Shown piece after piece: positions 23,860-33,505 of a stretch of 64,000 nucleotides of DNA (position 1 is its first letter; the number at the start of each line of letters is the position of its first letter). The stretch is taken from positions 62,001-126,000 of the forward strand of contig NZ_JAKIKX010000006.1 in NCBI RefSeq assembly GCF_023283925.1. The letters run 5' to 3'. The notes below the pieces were generated by a model. The model was not told the origin of the DNA. It did no database searches and saw nothing but the letters and a program-made list of their open reading frames with translations. Origin of the DNA: Shewanella marisflavi (GTDB taxonomy: Bacteria > Pseudomonadota > Gammaproteobacteria > Enterobacterales > Shewanellaceae). Both the position numbers and the translations under genes were made by a program.

Positions 23860-25159
23860 CAAGAAACGTTTTTTGTTGGTCGGTGTAGGGATTGGCGCCC
23901 TGGTGTTGATCTTGGCGGCGTTGCTTAAGCCTTCCCCTTCATTGGTTGCGGGTTATGACAAGGCCAGGGCGGTCGAGGTGATGACATTAACCGAGCAGGC
24001 TATCTCTCCGAGAGTGATCGGCTTTGGCCGGGTTGAGCCCAAGCATGTGTGGCAGGCGGTAGCCGAAGTGGGTGGCAAGGTGCTTTATCGTCATCCTCAG
24101 TTAGAAACCGGCCGCATGTTACCTCAGGGCACCTTAGTGCTAGAGATAGATCCCCTTGAGTATCAGCTCAAGGTTGCTCAGGCTCAGGCAAGCCTACATG
24201 CCACCGAGGCGCAGCTGACCCGCCTGGATCAACAAGAGAAAAACCTCAATACCAGCCTCAAGATAGAGCAGCAAAAGCTGGTACTGGCTGAGCAGGAATA
24301 TCAACGTAAGCTCACCCTGAAGAAACGTAATTTAGTCTCCAGTTCTGAACTGGAAAACCAGAAGCAGTCACTGTTGGCGCAGACTAAGTTGGTGGAAGAT
24401 CTGCAAAGCTCACTAAAACTGCTGCCCGATGATCGCAAGGTGAGTGAAGCTCAGCTCAGTGTCGATAGAGCTTCCTTGCAAGACGCCGAGCGTCGCCTGA
24501 ACCAAACTAAGGTGGTGCTACCCTTCGATGCGCGCGTGTCAGATATCAATATCGAGCAAGATCAGGTGGTGGCCAATGGCGCCGTGATGTTGGTAGCGCA
24601 CAGGCTAGGCACCGCCGAAATCAAGCTGGAACTGTCGCTACAGGATATGCGTACTCTGGTCAGCAGCATGTTCGAGGCATCACAACCCAGAAGCATGCCC
24701 TCCATCGACGAATTTGATCTCCAGGCTGAAGTCACTTTTCAGGCGGGTAATCATAGCTTTAGTTGGCCAGCCAAAGTTACCCGGGTCGCCGAAACGGTCA
24801 ATCCAAATCAGGCCACTATAGGTCTCTATCTGGAAGTTGAGCAGGACTTTAATCAGATGGACCTGCTGCTGCGTCCACCACTGACAAAGGGGATGTTTGT
24901 CAGTGCGGTGATCAGCGGTAAGCCCAAGCAACATTTGGTGATCCCCGAGCGAGCGCTGCGGGGCAATCAGGTCTATCTGATGGATGCCGAGCAGAAACTG
25001 GTGATTAAACCGGTCGAGGTGCTATTTCGTCACGAGCAATGGGTGGCCATCGAGGGGGAGCTTAACCCGGGTGATACCTTAGTGCTCAACGACCTTATCC
25101 CAGCGATTGCCGGCATGTCCCTTAAGCCTGTGACCAATGAGGGAGGGGCAAAGCTGTGA
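23852..25159 (+). CDS. RND efflux membrane-fusion protein (periplasmic adaptor)
   Basis: 435 aa from the ATG at 23852 (MNNKKRFLLVG), which has AAGGAT in front; longer upstream frames only run into the TetR gene. An N-terminal anchor helix (RFLLVGVGIGALVLILAALL) precedes a barrel-sandwich lipoyl domain (VGGKVLYRHPQLETGRML ... LEIDPLEYQLK), a long coiled-coil hairpin (~105-200) and the beta-barrel domain. It joins the inner-membrane pump to an outer-membrane channel, which is not encoded here. Its stop overlaps the pump gene by 4 bp. Confidence 0.9.
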   Translation: MNNKKRFLLVGVGIGALVLILAALLKPSPSLVAGYDKARAVEVMTLTEQAISPRVIGFGRVEPKHVWQAVAEVGGKVLYRHPQLETGRMLPQGTLVLEIDPLEYQLKVAQAQASLHATEAQLTRLDQQEKNLNTSLKIEQQKLVLAEQEYQRKLTLKKRNLVSSSELENQKQSLLAQTKLVEDLQSSLKLLPDDRKVSEAQLSVDRASLQDAERRLNQTKVVLPFDARVSDINIEQDQVVANGAVMLVAHRLGTAEIKLELSLQDMRTLVSSMFEASQPRSMPSIDEFDLQAEVTFQAGNHSFSWPAKVTRVAETVNPNQATIGLYLEVEQDFNQMDLLLRPPLTKGMFVSAVISGKPKQHLVIPERALRGNQVYLMDAEQKLVIKPVEVLFRHEQWVAIEGELNPGDTLVLNDLIPAIAGMSLKPVTNEGGAKL

Positions 25160-28100
25160 TAGCTTACATCACCAGGCATCCTACTCTGGCCAACTTGCTG
25201 ATGCTGGCCTTTCTGCTGCTGGGATTGATCAACATGAGCAGCATTAAGCGTGAAACCTTTCCCGAGTTTTCACCACCCTATGTGATCGCCTCAGTGGTTT
25301 ATCCGGGCGCTTCTCCGGTGGAGGTGGAGGAGAGTATCTGCCTGAGCATGGAAGATGCCGTCGATGGGTTGGCCAATATCGAAGAGGTGAAGTGTGATGC
25401 CCAGGAGGGGATCGCCTCTATGCGGTTAAAGCTAGAGTCTCAGGCCGATCTGGGGCGCATGTTGGTGGATGTGCAAACCCAGATTAATGCCATTAAGAAC
25501 TTCCCCAGTCAGATTGAATCACCCATAGTCAAGGAGCTGGATTGGGCCGAGCCTGTGGTGGATATTGCCGTTGTTGCCGATACCAGTTGGCCACACCTGA
25601 AGAGCTACGCCGAAGATCTAAAGCGTCGACTTAAGATAGATGCTGGGGTCAGCTTGGTCTCTATTGCCGGATTTTCCGATCATCAGTTACGTATCGAGCT
25701 TAATGAGGTGGATATGCGCAGGCTTGGCCTGACCGCCGGCGAGATAGCCGATAAGGTAGGTCGGCAGAATGTGAAGATGCCGGCGGGTAACATAGAGCTG
25801 AAAGATAAGAATATCCTGCTGAGGTTCGACGAGCGTAAGGTGACACCTGCCTCGCTGGCGAAGATCATCGTCGCCTCTAACCCCGACGGCAGCGTGGTGC
25901 GTCTGGGTGATATTGCCAGCATCAGCGACAGGTTTGAGCTTGATGAGGAGCATATTAAGTTCAATGGCAGTAATGCCGCCCTGATTAAGATCCAGAAAAA
26001 CAAGGCCGACGACGCCCTGAGGATCAAGGCCAAGGTGACAGAGTTTATTGAGCAGGAGCAGGCCCGCGCGCCTGATGGCATTCGTCTGACACTGACCAAT
26101 GATCTCTCCTCCGTGTTGCAAGACAGGCTGCAGATGATGATCACCAATGGTTGGCAGGGGATTATCTTAGTCTTTCTTAGCATGTGGCTGTTCTTTTCAT
26201 TGCGCTACTCCTTCTGGGTGTCAGCCGGTCTGCCGGTCGCCTTTATGGGCGGCCTCTATTTGATGAGCCTGTTTGGGGTATCGATCAACCTTATGAGTCT
26301 GGTGGGGCTCTTGATGGCGATCGGTATCATGATGGATGACGCCATAGTGATCGCCGAGTCCATTGCCTCTCATATAGACAGAGGTATGGTGCCCCACGAG
26401 GCAGTGGTTAAGGGCGTGCGCAAAGTCGCTCCTGGTGTGGTTTCCTCCTTCCTGACCACAGTGCTGATCTTCAGCGCACTACTGGGGCTGGATGGCCAGA
26501 TGGGCGCTGTATTATCCGCCATTCCGACCGTGCTGATCATGGTGCTAACCATCAGCCTGTTTGAAGCCTTTTTGATTCTGCCCAACCACCTTAATCATTC
26601 CTTGTCGCATGCTAAGCCCGAGACGACACCAAACCGTATCGGTGAGCTTAAGGCGAGATTCCTCGCCCGATTTGAGGCGTTTCGTAATCATAGATTGGTG
26701 GACATGGTGAGCTTTATGGTGCGCTGGCGTTATGTCAGTGTTGGGGCCACCTTCGGCTTGCTGTTGATTTCCATCGCCTTAGTGGTTGGCGGTGCGCTTA
26801 AGTTTGTGCCCTTTCCCGATCTGGATGGCGATATCGCCGAGGCACGCATCATCTTGCCGCCGGGCAGCGCCTTGAGTCAGACCCAAGAAGTGGTTGAAAC
26901 CTTGATCGCCAGCGCCAAGCGAGTCGGCGACAGGTATACCCATGAGGTGGAAGATGAGCATGAGCTGATCCGAGATATCACGGCGCAATATAACTTTAAT
27001 GCCGACGCTGGCGAGAGCGGCCCCCATGTGGCGACCGTTAGGCTGGATCTGCTGTCGGCCGAGACACGCAATACGCTGATCGAGGATTTTATCCGCGATT
27101 GGCGTATCGAGACGGGTGAGCTGGCCATGCCGCTGTCCTTGGTGTTCAAGCAGCCCACCATGGGACCGGCTGGCAGGGATATCGAGATACGTTTGCAGGG
27201 CGATGACCTAGATATGCTCAAACAGGCCTCGGTCTCGCTGCAGAGCTATCTTGGGCAGTTTGATGGCATTAGTGGCATTCTTGATGACATGCGCCCCGGA
27301 AAGGAGGAGGTCAAGGTCAGCCTGCGCCCGGGTGTGGAGAGCTTCGGTATCGATGGCCAGCTGGTGGCATCGCAGCTGCGCAGCGCTTACTATGGTCAGC
27401 TCGCCGATGAGGTGCAGGTGGGGCCGGAGAATATCGAGATCGAGGTCAGGCTGAACAAGCAGCAGGCGGGGGATCTGCATGCCCTGGCGAATTTCCCCAT
27501 CATGCTTAACGACGGTAGTCAGTTGCCGTTATCGTCCATTGCCTTGCTGCAAGATCAACGCTCTTACGTGCGTATTCAACGTATCAACGGGCTGCGCAAC
27601 GTGACCGTGATGGCCGATGTCGACAACCAGCGCGCCAATGCTAACGAGACCATTGCCGCGATCAAGCGCGAGTGGTTGTCTCAGATACAGACTCAGTTTC
27701 CAGAGCTGAGGGTGGATTTCGAAGGCTCGGCCAAGGAGACGGCTAAGACCGGCAGCTCTATGGGGAAGGGCTTCTTGATCGGCTTGTTTGGCCTGTTCGC
27801 CATCTTAAGTTTTCAGTTTAGGAGCTATCTGGAACCTGCCGTGGTGATGCTGGCGATCCCCTTGGCCTTGATCGGCGTACTCTGGGGGCATTTGCTACTG
27901 GGCTATAACCTCTCAATGCCCTCGATTATGGGCTTTATTTCCCTGGCGGGCATAGTAGTGAATGACTCTATCCTCCTGGTGCAATATATTCGCCACCATG
28001 TGGATGAGGGGGATAGCGTGCATCAGGCGGTGGTGAGTGCCAGTCGTGAGCGTTTCAGGGCGGTGTTTTTAACCTCGCTAACCACGGCGGCGGGTTTGTT

Positions 28101-28266
28101 ACCTCTGCTGCTGGAAACCAGCCTGCAGGCTCAGGTGGTGCAGCCACTGGTGGTGTCGATCGTGTTTGGTATCTTTGCATCGACCCTGCTGGTCTTGTTT
28201 GTTATCCCCTGTGCCTACGCCATATTGGCCGATTTTGACAAGGTAAGGCCTCATACCGAGTTATAG
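25156..28266 (+). CDS. RND-family inner-membrane efflux pump
   Basis: 1036 aa, full length. Twelve TM helices with the two large periplasmic loops are visible; TM4 carries the proton-relay pair in IGIMMDDAIVIAESIASH (Asp-Asp). It belongs to the AcrB/HAE-type group, and the N-terminus ARHP-like ITRHPTLANLLMLAFLLLG is typical of a less studied subgroup of these pumps. It exports drugs or other amphiphiles in exchange for protons. The substrate cannot be read from sequence. A terminator follows. Confidence 0.92.
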   Translation: MIAYITRHPTLANLLMLAFLLLGLINMSSIKRETFPEFSPPYVIASVVYPGASPVEVEESICLSMEDAVDGLANIEEVKCDAQEGIASMRLKLESQADLGRMLVDVQTQINAIKNFPSQIESPIVKELDWAEPVVDIAVVADTSWPHLKSYAEDLKRRLKIDAGVSLVSIAGFSDHQLRIELNEVDMRRLGLTAGEIADKVGRQNVKMPAGNIELKDKNILLRFDERKVTPASLAKIIVASNPDGSVVRLGDIASISDRFELDEEHIKFNGSNAALIKIQKNKADDALRIKAKVTEFIEQEQARAPDGIRLTLTNDLSSVLQDRLQMMITNGWQGIILVFLSMWLFFSLRYSFWVSAGLPVAFMGGLYLMSLFGVSINLMSLVGLLMAIGIMMDDAIVIAESIASHIDRGMVPHEAVVKGVRKVAPGVVSSFLTTVLIFSALLGLDGQMGAVLSAIPTVLIMVLTISLFEAFLILPNHLNHSLSHAKPETTPNRIGELKARFLARFEAFRNHRLVDMVSFMVRWRYVSVGATFGLLLISIALVVGGALKFVPFPDLDGDIAEARIILPPGSALSQTQEVVETLIASAKRVGDRYTHEVEDEHELIRDITAQYNFNADAGESGPHVATVRLDLLSAETRNTLIEDFIRDWRIETGELAMPLSLVFKQPTMGPAGRDIEIRLQGDDLDMLKQASVSLQSYLGQFDGISGILDDMRPGKEEVKVSLRPGVESFGIDGQLVASQLRSAYYGQLADEVQVGPENIEIEVRLNKQQAGDLHALANFPIMLNDGSQLPLSSIALLQDQRSYVRIQRINGLRNVTVMADVDNQRANANETIAAIKREWLSQIQTQFPELRVDFEGSAKETAKTGSSMGKGFLIGLFGLFAILSFQFRSYLEPAVVMLAIPLALIGVLWGHLLLGYNLSMPSIMGFISLAGIVVNDSILLVQYIRHHVDEGDSVHQAVVSASRERFRAVFLTSLTTAAGLLPLLLETSLQAQVVQPLVVSIVFGIFASTLLVLFVIPCAYAILADFDKVRPHTEL

Positions 28267-28295
28267 GGTGAGATAACGAGTCTAAGGCAAATAGA

Positions 28296-28338
28296 AAGAG
28301 CGGCCTCTATATGAACATAGAGGCCGCTCTTGTTTTTT
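28296..28338 (+). terminator. Terminator after the RND operon
   Basis: AAGAGCGGCCTCTAT and ATAGAGGCCGCTCTT form a 15-bp stem with an ATGAAC loop region, followed by TGTTTTTT. Confidence 0.9.
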
Positions 28339-28358
28339 GGGGTTAAAAGTAAGCGGAC

Positions 28359-29645
28359 TTAGAGTGAGGCGGCCTCGCCCAGATAACTCAGACGCGCCAT
28401 TTGGCTCTGATCTTTAAGCTCCAGCGCCTTGATGGCGTAGGGAGCCACCAGACCCGAAGCGGCGAGCTGCTCGGCGTCGAAGCTCAGAGTTATCTGACCA
28501 TCGGCATCGAGCCACTGAGCCGTCTCGGCGCGCAGGATATTGCCCTGTTTACCTTGAGCATCCGTGCCGGCTAACACGGCAGACACCTGGTAGCGTCCTG
28601 GGCTCGCGACTTGCAGGTCGAACACCGCTTGGGTTGGCTTGGTGTCTTGCCAATGGATGTTGGCCTTGTCTAGCAGCTTGGCTGCGGGCACATATTGCTT
28701 AAAAGCCGTCTTGACGGTGCGGATTAGCGGCAGGCCGTTAACCCGGGTCTCTATGTCGAGCTGGATCTCGCTCAGGCCCAAGTTGCTGCTGGGCAGGGTT
28801 AAATCGTCCGGTAGCTGGGCCTGCCACTGTTCGCCCTGTTTGACCACGGCTAAGCTGTGGTAACGGCCATCGCTCTGCTTCAGGGTCGCCGTGGGGCTAA
28901 GGTCGATGTCGCTGTTGCTCAGCTTTAGATCGAAGGCCAACAGGGGCGTTTGACTGCTCAGATGCTTAGGCGCAGAGAGTGTCAGCTGATAGGGGCTGCC
29001 CTTCTCCTTGACGTTGACCAAATAGCTGTCGTTAGCACTGAGGGGCTGAACAACTTGTAGCTGATACATACCTGGCGTTGCCCGCTTTGACAGCCTTAAG
29101 GCGCTGGAGTCGTCGACGATACCAGCGGTCGCCATTGCCTGAGGATCGCTCATGGATTGGATTAGTGAGACCGACTTATCAAGAGTTTGCTTATTGACCT
29201 TGTAGAGGCGCAGTTGATCCGGCGAGATGGCCGGGCTCTGACGCAGTGCGCCCGAGCTAACATCGCCCCTAGGTGCCACCCGAATCACGCTATCACTCTG
29301 GCTGACGGCCAGCATGATTCCCTGATTCAGCTCGGCGCCTGAGACGGTGCGCCAATACTGGTCGCTACTGCTCTGTTCCAGTTGGGTTGGTGCCATGAGT
29401 TGGGCTGTATGGTTTATGGGAGCGCTGAAGCTCACGCCGCCGCGATTGCCATTGACTGGCGGCAGCTCGGTGGCAGCCAGAGTGTCTACGGCGAGATCCC
29501 CTGAGGAAGGCGCCAGCAGGGTCACCTGAGTGACGGTCACGGCACTGGCCTGTGAGGCATTATCTGCCTGAGGATCATCGCTTTGACAGGCGCTCAGCAG
29601 GACGGACAGGGCGAACACACTCGCCATTTTGATTGATGGTTTCAT
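28359..29645 (-). CDS. DUF4785-like lipoprotein, partner of the upstream lipase
   Basis: 428 aa. Lipoprotein signal MKPSIKMASVFALSVLLSAC (lipobox LSAC, Cys20). Mature N-terminus is low-complexity and Ser/Ala-rich, then several beta-sandwich-like segments (PGMYQLQVVQPLSAND, ASPGRYQVSAVLAGTD) that look like Ig-type repeats. The overall pattern recalls DUF4785 proteins. It is 10 bp downstream of a secreted lipase-like gene and thus probably an envelope partner or regulator of it. No catalytic motif is seen. Confidence 0.7.
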   Translation of the reverse strand: MKPSIKMASVFALSVLLSACQSDDPQADNASQASAVTVTQVTLLAPSSGDLAVDTLAATELPPVNGNRGGVSFSAPINHTAQLMAPTQLEQSSSDQYWRTVSGAELNQGIMLAVSQSDSVIRVAPRGDVSSGALRQSPAISPDQLRLYKVNKQTLDKSVSLIQSMSDPQAMATAGIVDDSSALRLSKRATPGMYQLQVVQPLSANDSYLVNVKEKGSPYQLTLSAPKHLSSQTPLLAFDLKLSNSDIDLSPTATLKQSDGRYHSLAVVKQGEQWQAQLPDDLTLPSSNLGLSEIQLDIETRVNGLPLIRTVKTAFKQYVPAAKLLDKANIHWQDTKPTQAVFDLQVASPGRYQVSAVLAGTDAQGKQGNILRAETAQWLDADGQITLSFDAEQLAASGLVAPYAIKALELKDQSQMARLSYLGEAASL

Positions 29646-29655
29646 CTTATGGCTC

Positions 29656-30513
29656 CTAGATATGGTCGCGGATCAGGGTGTCGAGATTAAAGCAGGCGCG
29701 GCGGCTCTGCTGGTGGCTCAGGGGCTCCTTGCCAGTGGTGCGCTGGATATCGGTAAACCAGACGCTGCCCGCCGCCGATTGTGATCGGCACTCCAAGAAG
29801 CCGTCAGAGCAGTTGTCGAGCCAGTTCTGGGTGGTCTCGAGGGCCACTTGATACTGATAGCCCGCGCAGTAGCTGTCGCCGTCCCATATGGCGGAGTCGA
29901 CATCTGAGCCCACGACGACCTCGAAGGGAGAGGGCAGCGCCGGGCGACCCGTGGTGCCATAGAGCCAGCTGTTGTTATAGCTGCTCATCCAGCTGACTTG
30001 TTGCTGTTTCACCGCATTGCTGCCATAGCCTAGTAGCCAGCCAAGGGAGGTCTCGAAAACATTGCCCTGGGTGACGGCGTCAGCCAGAGGTGTGCCGCCG
30101 CTGGAGGGGGCCAGGGCGATCACCTTAGAGGTGGCACTGATGATCTTGGGATAGCGACTGTCCCAGGTAGGATTGGATAGGATCCAGCGCACCACATTGC
30201 CCCCATTGGAGTGGGTCAGCAGGGTGAGATCCTTGATGTTTTTATTGTCAATAAACTGGGTAAGTTGTCCGGCTAGGCAGCCTGCGGCGGCGTCATCCCA
30301 CATGTATTGGTCGAAATCGCAGTTGATCACCAGGTAGTTATCGGGCGAGGCTGCCCCCTGGCGGACTGAGTCGACAAATTCCCTCGTCCAATAGTCCGAC
30401 AGCGCATCGGTCTGATGCCCGGTACCATGGATAAACACGAGTCCGGAAGCGGCATAAGTCAATGGGCTGACAGCAAACAGACCCAGCATCATGAGCTTTT
30501 GGTAGATCTTCAT
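29656..30513 (-). CDS. Secreted alpha/beta hydrolase (lipase-like)
   Basis: 285 aa with a signal peptide (LMMLGLFAVSPLTYA). The oxyanion segment is FIHGTGHQTDALSDYW (~27-42) and the nucleophile elbow is LLTHSNGGNVVRW, where Ser lies in HSNGG in place of the usual GHSMG. Six Cys in the last third (NCSDGFLECRSQ and others) suggest disulfides in an exported enzyme. Substrate may be a lipid or polyhydroxyalkanoate ester. It forms a two-gene operon with the DUF4785-like lipoprotein. Confidence 0.8.
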   Translation of the reverse strand: MKIYQKLMMLGLFAVSPLTYAASGLVFIHGTGHQTDALSDYWTREFVDSVRQGAASPDNYLVINCDFDQYMWDDAAAGCLAGQLTQFIDNKNIKDLTLLTHSNGGNVVRWILSNPTWDSRYPKIISATSKVIALAPSSGGTPLADAVTQGNVFETSLGWLLGYGSNAVKQQQVSWMSSYNNSWLYGTTGRPALPSPFEVVVGSDVDSAIWDGDSYCAGYQYQVALETTQNWLDNCSDGFLECRSQSAAGSVWFTDIQRTTGKEPLSHQQSRRACFNLDTLIRDHI

Positions 30514-30907
30514 TGGCTTATTTCTCTTATTTTGATGATGTTGTCCTTAGTGCGTTTTGACGACTAAGGTTGAGTTACTCAGGTGTTGAGATCAGACATC
30601 TGACCTCTTAAGGGAAACTAACGGCAGGAAAGTGCGGCGGCAAGGCTTTTCAACGGTACATTAGTACCAGTTAAACTATGACTAGGTGTTTGATTGTTTT
30701 AAACAAAATCGCATATGACGCTAGCCTTGGGCTTGAGGTCGTCTGCGGTGTTTGAATATCGTACGAAAAAAAGTGCACCTTTATTGTGCAAGAGGGAGCC
30801 GCTCGACTCATCGCTAGTGATTTTATCTGTGAGCGGCTTACCTACTAGTTTCAGATGGTTAATTTACTAGTATTTTCGGCTGAATATCCGGTAGTTTTTA
30901 ACCCGCA
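30514..30907. other. Intergenic, lipase promoter region
   Basis: AT-rich and without an ORF worth calling. The lipase promoter on the minus strand should lie between 30540 and 30720. No clear repeats, terminator or operator were recognised. Confidence 0.4.
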
Positions 30908-31798
30908 TCAAGGGTGTAGATGGGCTTGTTCGCTAAGGTCCAATAGCGCCTGAGCCGCCGGGGTAAGGGGTAAGTCTTTACGCCAGATCAGCGCCAGATC
31001 CCAGGTGAGATTAGGTTTGATGGGGCGGAACACCAGTTCGCTGCCCTGTAACTTATGGCAGATAGGTTCCGGCAAGATGGCGACCCCCATTTGTGCCTCC
31101 ACCATGGTCGCCAAGAAGTCCCACTGGCCGCTGCGAAAGGCGATATTCAGTTGTACGCCAGCCTGATGGCTTAGGCGGGTGATCAGCTTGGCCAGTGAGA
31201 AATCTTCGTTGTAAAGAATAAAGGGATAGGCCTCGAAGTCTTGCCAGGTGACCGCATCTTGCTGAGCGAGGGCGTGATCTTTGGGTAGACAGGCCAGCAG
31301 CGGATAGCGGGTGAGAGCGCGGTTGGCTAACTCCTCGTCATGGGTGGTGGGCAGGGCGGTGAAGGCGATATCTAAGCTGTTATTCAATAATGCCTTTTCG
31401 CAACCGAAGCCCCCGTATTCGTACATCTGTAACTCGATTCCAGGGTATTGCTGGCGAAAGGCGGTGAGTAGATCGATGATCAGGCTGCTCATCATGGGAC
31501 AGACCCCGAGACGCAGGTTGCCTGACTTTAGACCGCTGAGGTTGGTGAGATCTTCTTGGAGTCTATGCCATTGGCCCAAGATCTCTTGGGCACTGTGTTG
31601 TAGCAGTATGCCCGCCTGGGTCAATTCGATTTTCTGGTTATTCCTGTGTAGCAGTTGTTGGCCCAAATTATCTTCCAGGCGCTGAACTATCTTGCTCAGG
31701 GTCGGTTGAGTGATAAATGACTTTTCCGCTGCCCGAGTAAAATTTCCCGTTTCAACTAGGGTAAGGAAGTAATGTAAGCTCTTGATTGGTATGTTCAT
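30908..31798 (-). CDS. LysR-type transcriptional regulator
   Basis: 296 aa. HTH at ~5-60 (SLHYFLTLVETGNFTRAAEKS, then TQPTLSKIVQRLEDNLGQ), effector domain starting near 92 (LRLGVCPMMSSLIIDLL). CynR/HdfR-like overall form. It lies upstream of the lipase operon in the same direction, 394 bp away, and could regulate it or a distant target. Confidence 0.87.
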   Translation of the reverse strand: MNIPIKSLHYFLTLVETGNFTRAAEKSFITQPTLSKIVQRLEDNLGQQLLHRNNQKIELTQAGILLQHSAQEILGQWHRLQEDLTNLSGLKSGNLRLGVCPMMSSLIIDLLTAFRQQYPGIELQMYEYGGFGCEKALLNNSLDIAFTALPTTHDEELANRALTRYPLLACLPKDHALAQQDAVTWQDFEAYPFILYNEDFSLAKLITRLSHQAGVQLNIAFRSGQWDFLATMVEAQMGVAILPEPICHKLQGSELVFRPIKPNLTWDLALIWRKDLPLTPAAQALLDLSEQAHLHP

Positions 31799-31892
31799 TC
31801 TTATATGGCATTCACAGGATACAGTTTATTCATTTTACTAATAATCGCCTTAGTATTACTTTGATCGAGTTGGCAAAAACGAGGGGAATATT

Positions 31893-32039
31893 ATGAAAGC
31901 GAATCAAAGTTTATGGGTAGGTGCTTTATGGCAAGCGGCTATGCCAAATGAATCTATCGAATCTGAATATCAGTCAGAGAGTGTTGTTGTTAGCGCAAAC
32001 AATGTACCTGTAGAAGAGGCACAGAAGCACCCAGCCTAA
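31893..32039 (+). CDS. 48-aa hypothetical protein
   Basis: Starts ATG with a strong RBS (GAGGGGAATATT) and reads MKANQSLWVGALWQAA... ending EEAQKHPA. No signal peptide or TM helix. The stop codon falls in the loop of the hairpin CCCAGC-CTAA-GCTGGG, so the gene and its terminator are merged. It is divergent from the LysR gene by 94 bp and convergent with ntrC. The family is not recognised, but RBS and stop-terminator arrangement make it a likely real gene. Confidence 0.6.
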   Translation: MKANQSLWVGALWQAAMPNESIESEYQSESVVVSANNVPVEEAQKHPA

Positions 32040-32052
32040 GCTGGGGGCTTTC
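32030..32052 (+). terminator. Terminator containing the stop codon of the 48-aa gene
   Basis: CCCAGCCTAAGCTGGG hairpin followed by GGCTTTC; the tract of T is short. It may also serve ntrC from the other side. Confidence 0.55.
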
Positions 32053-32054
32053 AC

Positions 32055-33464
32055 TCAATCCATCTCAAGTTCTTTCAGCTTACGCGTCAGGGTATTACGA
32101 CCCCAGCCCAGACGCTTAGCTGCTTCCTGTTTATGTCCTTTGGTGTGTTTCAGCGCCGTTTCTAACAGAATTTTTTCAAATGCCGGTTGTATCTGCGTCA
32201 GCAGATCGCTTTCACCTTCGCTTAAACGCTCATCGATCCACTGAGTCAGCGCCTCTTGCCAGCCGCCTTTGCTTGCGTCATTGCTACTGGCATTGTTGGC
32301 ACTCGGGGTGAGCAGCTCGGGTGGCAGATCCTGTGGCAGAATCTCTTGACCTGAGGCCATCACCATCAGCCAGCGACAGGTATTTTCAAGCTGACGTACG
32401 TTCCCCGGCCAAGGCAGGCTGGCTAAGGTCTCGGCAGTTGCCTTGGTCAGTATCTTAGGTTCGACGCTGATCTCCTTGGCGGCCGTGGCGAGGAAGTGAC
32501 GTGCTAGCTGGGGGATATCCTCCCTGCGCTGTGACAGCGGCGGCAGATGTACCCGAATCACGTTGAGACGGTGGAAGAGATCTTCACGAAAATCCCCTTT
32601 AGCGACCAATGACTCCAAATTTTGGTGGGTCGCGGCGATGATGCGCACATCCACCTGCACCGGTGAGTGACCGCCGATACGATAGAACTGACCGTCGGCC
32701 AGCACCCGCAACAGGCGCGTCTGCACATCCAGCGGCATATCGCCTATTTCGTCGAGGAACAGGGTGCCACCATCGGCTTGTTCGAAGCGGCCCTGGCGCA
32801 CGTTGGCCGCGCCGGTGAAGGCACCTTTTTCATGGCCGAACAGCTCAGATTCGATCAACTCCTTGGGGATTGCCGCCATATTCAGGGCGATAAAAGGTTT
32901 GTCTTTGCGCGGGCTGTGTTTGTGCAACGCGCCGGCAACCAACTCCTTACCTGTACCCGATTGGCCGTTGATCAACACGCTGATAGAGGAACGCGACAGA
33001 CGGCCGATGGCCCGAAACACCTCCTGCATGGCCGGGGCCTCGCCGATGATCTCGGGCGCTTTAACTTCGGGTTGGCTCTTGGCCTTAGGTGATTGCTCTT
33101 TAGCGTGGCTCAGGGCGCGTTCCACCAGACCGATCGCCTCGTCGATATCGAAAGGCTTGGGCAGGTATTCGAATGCACCAGCCTGATAAGCACTGACGGC
33201 ACTATCCAGATCGGAATGGGCAGTCATGATGATCACCGGAATATGGGGATAATGCAGCTGCAGGCGATCGAGTAGCGTCAGGCCATCTGTGCCCGGCATA
33301 CGAATATCGGAAATGATCACCTGAGGTTGTGCCTGCTCCAGCGCCTGCCATAGGGATTCGGCGGCGGCGAAGCTGGTACAGCTTATTTTGGCACCTTTAA
33401 GCGCCCGTTCGACAACCCATCGTATCGAACTATCATCATCGAGAACCCAAACTTTTTCTGTCAT
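32055..33464 (-). CDS. ntrC: Nitrogen regulator NtrC
   Basis: 469 aa, same length as E. coli NtrC. Receiver domain with phospho-acceptor Asp53 (VIISDIRMPG), AAA+ sigma54 domain with Walker A GQSGTGKE, GAFTGA and Walker B LFLDEIGDMP, then a Fis-type HTH (EAAKRLGWGRNTLTRKLKEL). Phosphorylated NtrC activates sigma54 promoters under nitrogen limitation. Its binding sites are seen upstream of glnA and ntrB in this window. It follows ntrB by 41 bp. Confidence 0.95.
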   Translation of the reverse strand: MTEKVWVLDDDSSIRWVVERALKGAKISCTSFAAAESLWQALEQAQPQVIISDIRMPGTDGLTLLDRLQLHYPHIPVIIMTAHSDLDSAVSAYQAGAFEYLPKPFDIDEAIGLVERALSHAKEQSPKAKSQPEVKAPEIIGEAPAMQEVFRAIGRLSRSSISVLINGQSGTGKELVAGALHKHSPRKDKPFIALNMAAIPKELIESELFGHEKGAFTGAANVRQGRFEQADGGTLFLDEIGDMPLDVQTRLLRVLADGQFYRIGGHSPVQVDVRIIAATHQNLESLVAKGDFREDLFHRLNVIRVHLPPLSQRREDIPQLARHFLATAAKEISVEPKILTKATAETLASLPWPGNVRQLENTCRWLMVMASGQEILPQDLPPELLTPSANNASSNDASKGGWQEALTQWIDERLSEGESDLLTQIQPAFEKILLETALKHTKGHKQEAAKRLGWGRNTLTRKLKELEMD

Positions 33465-33505
33465 ACACCTACTCTCTTAAGTTGAATACTCATAAGACAC
33501 ACACG

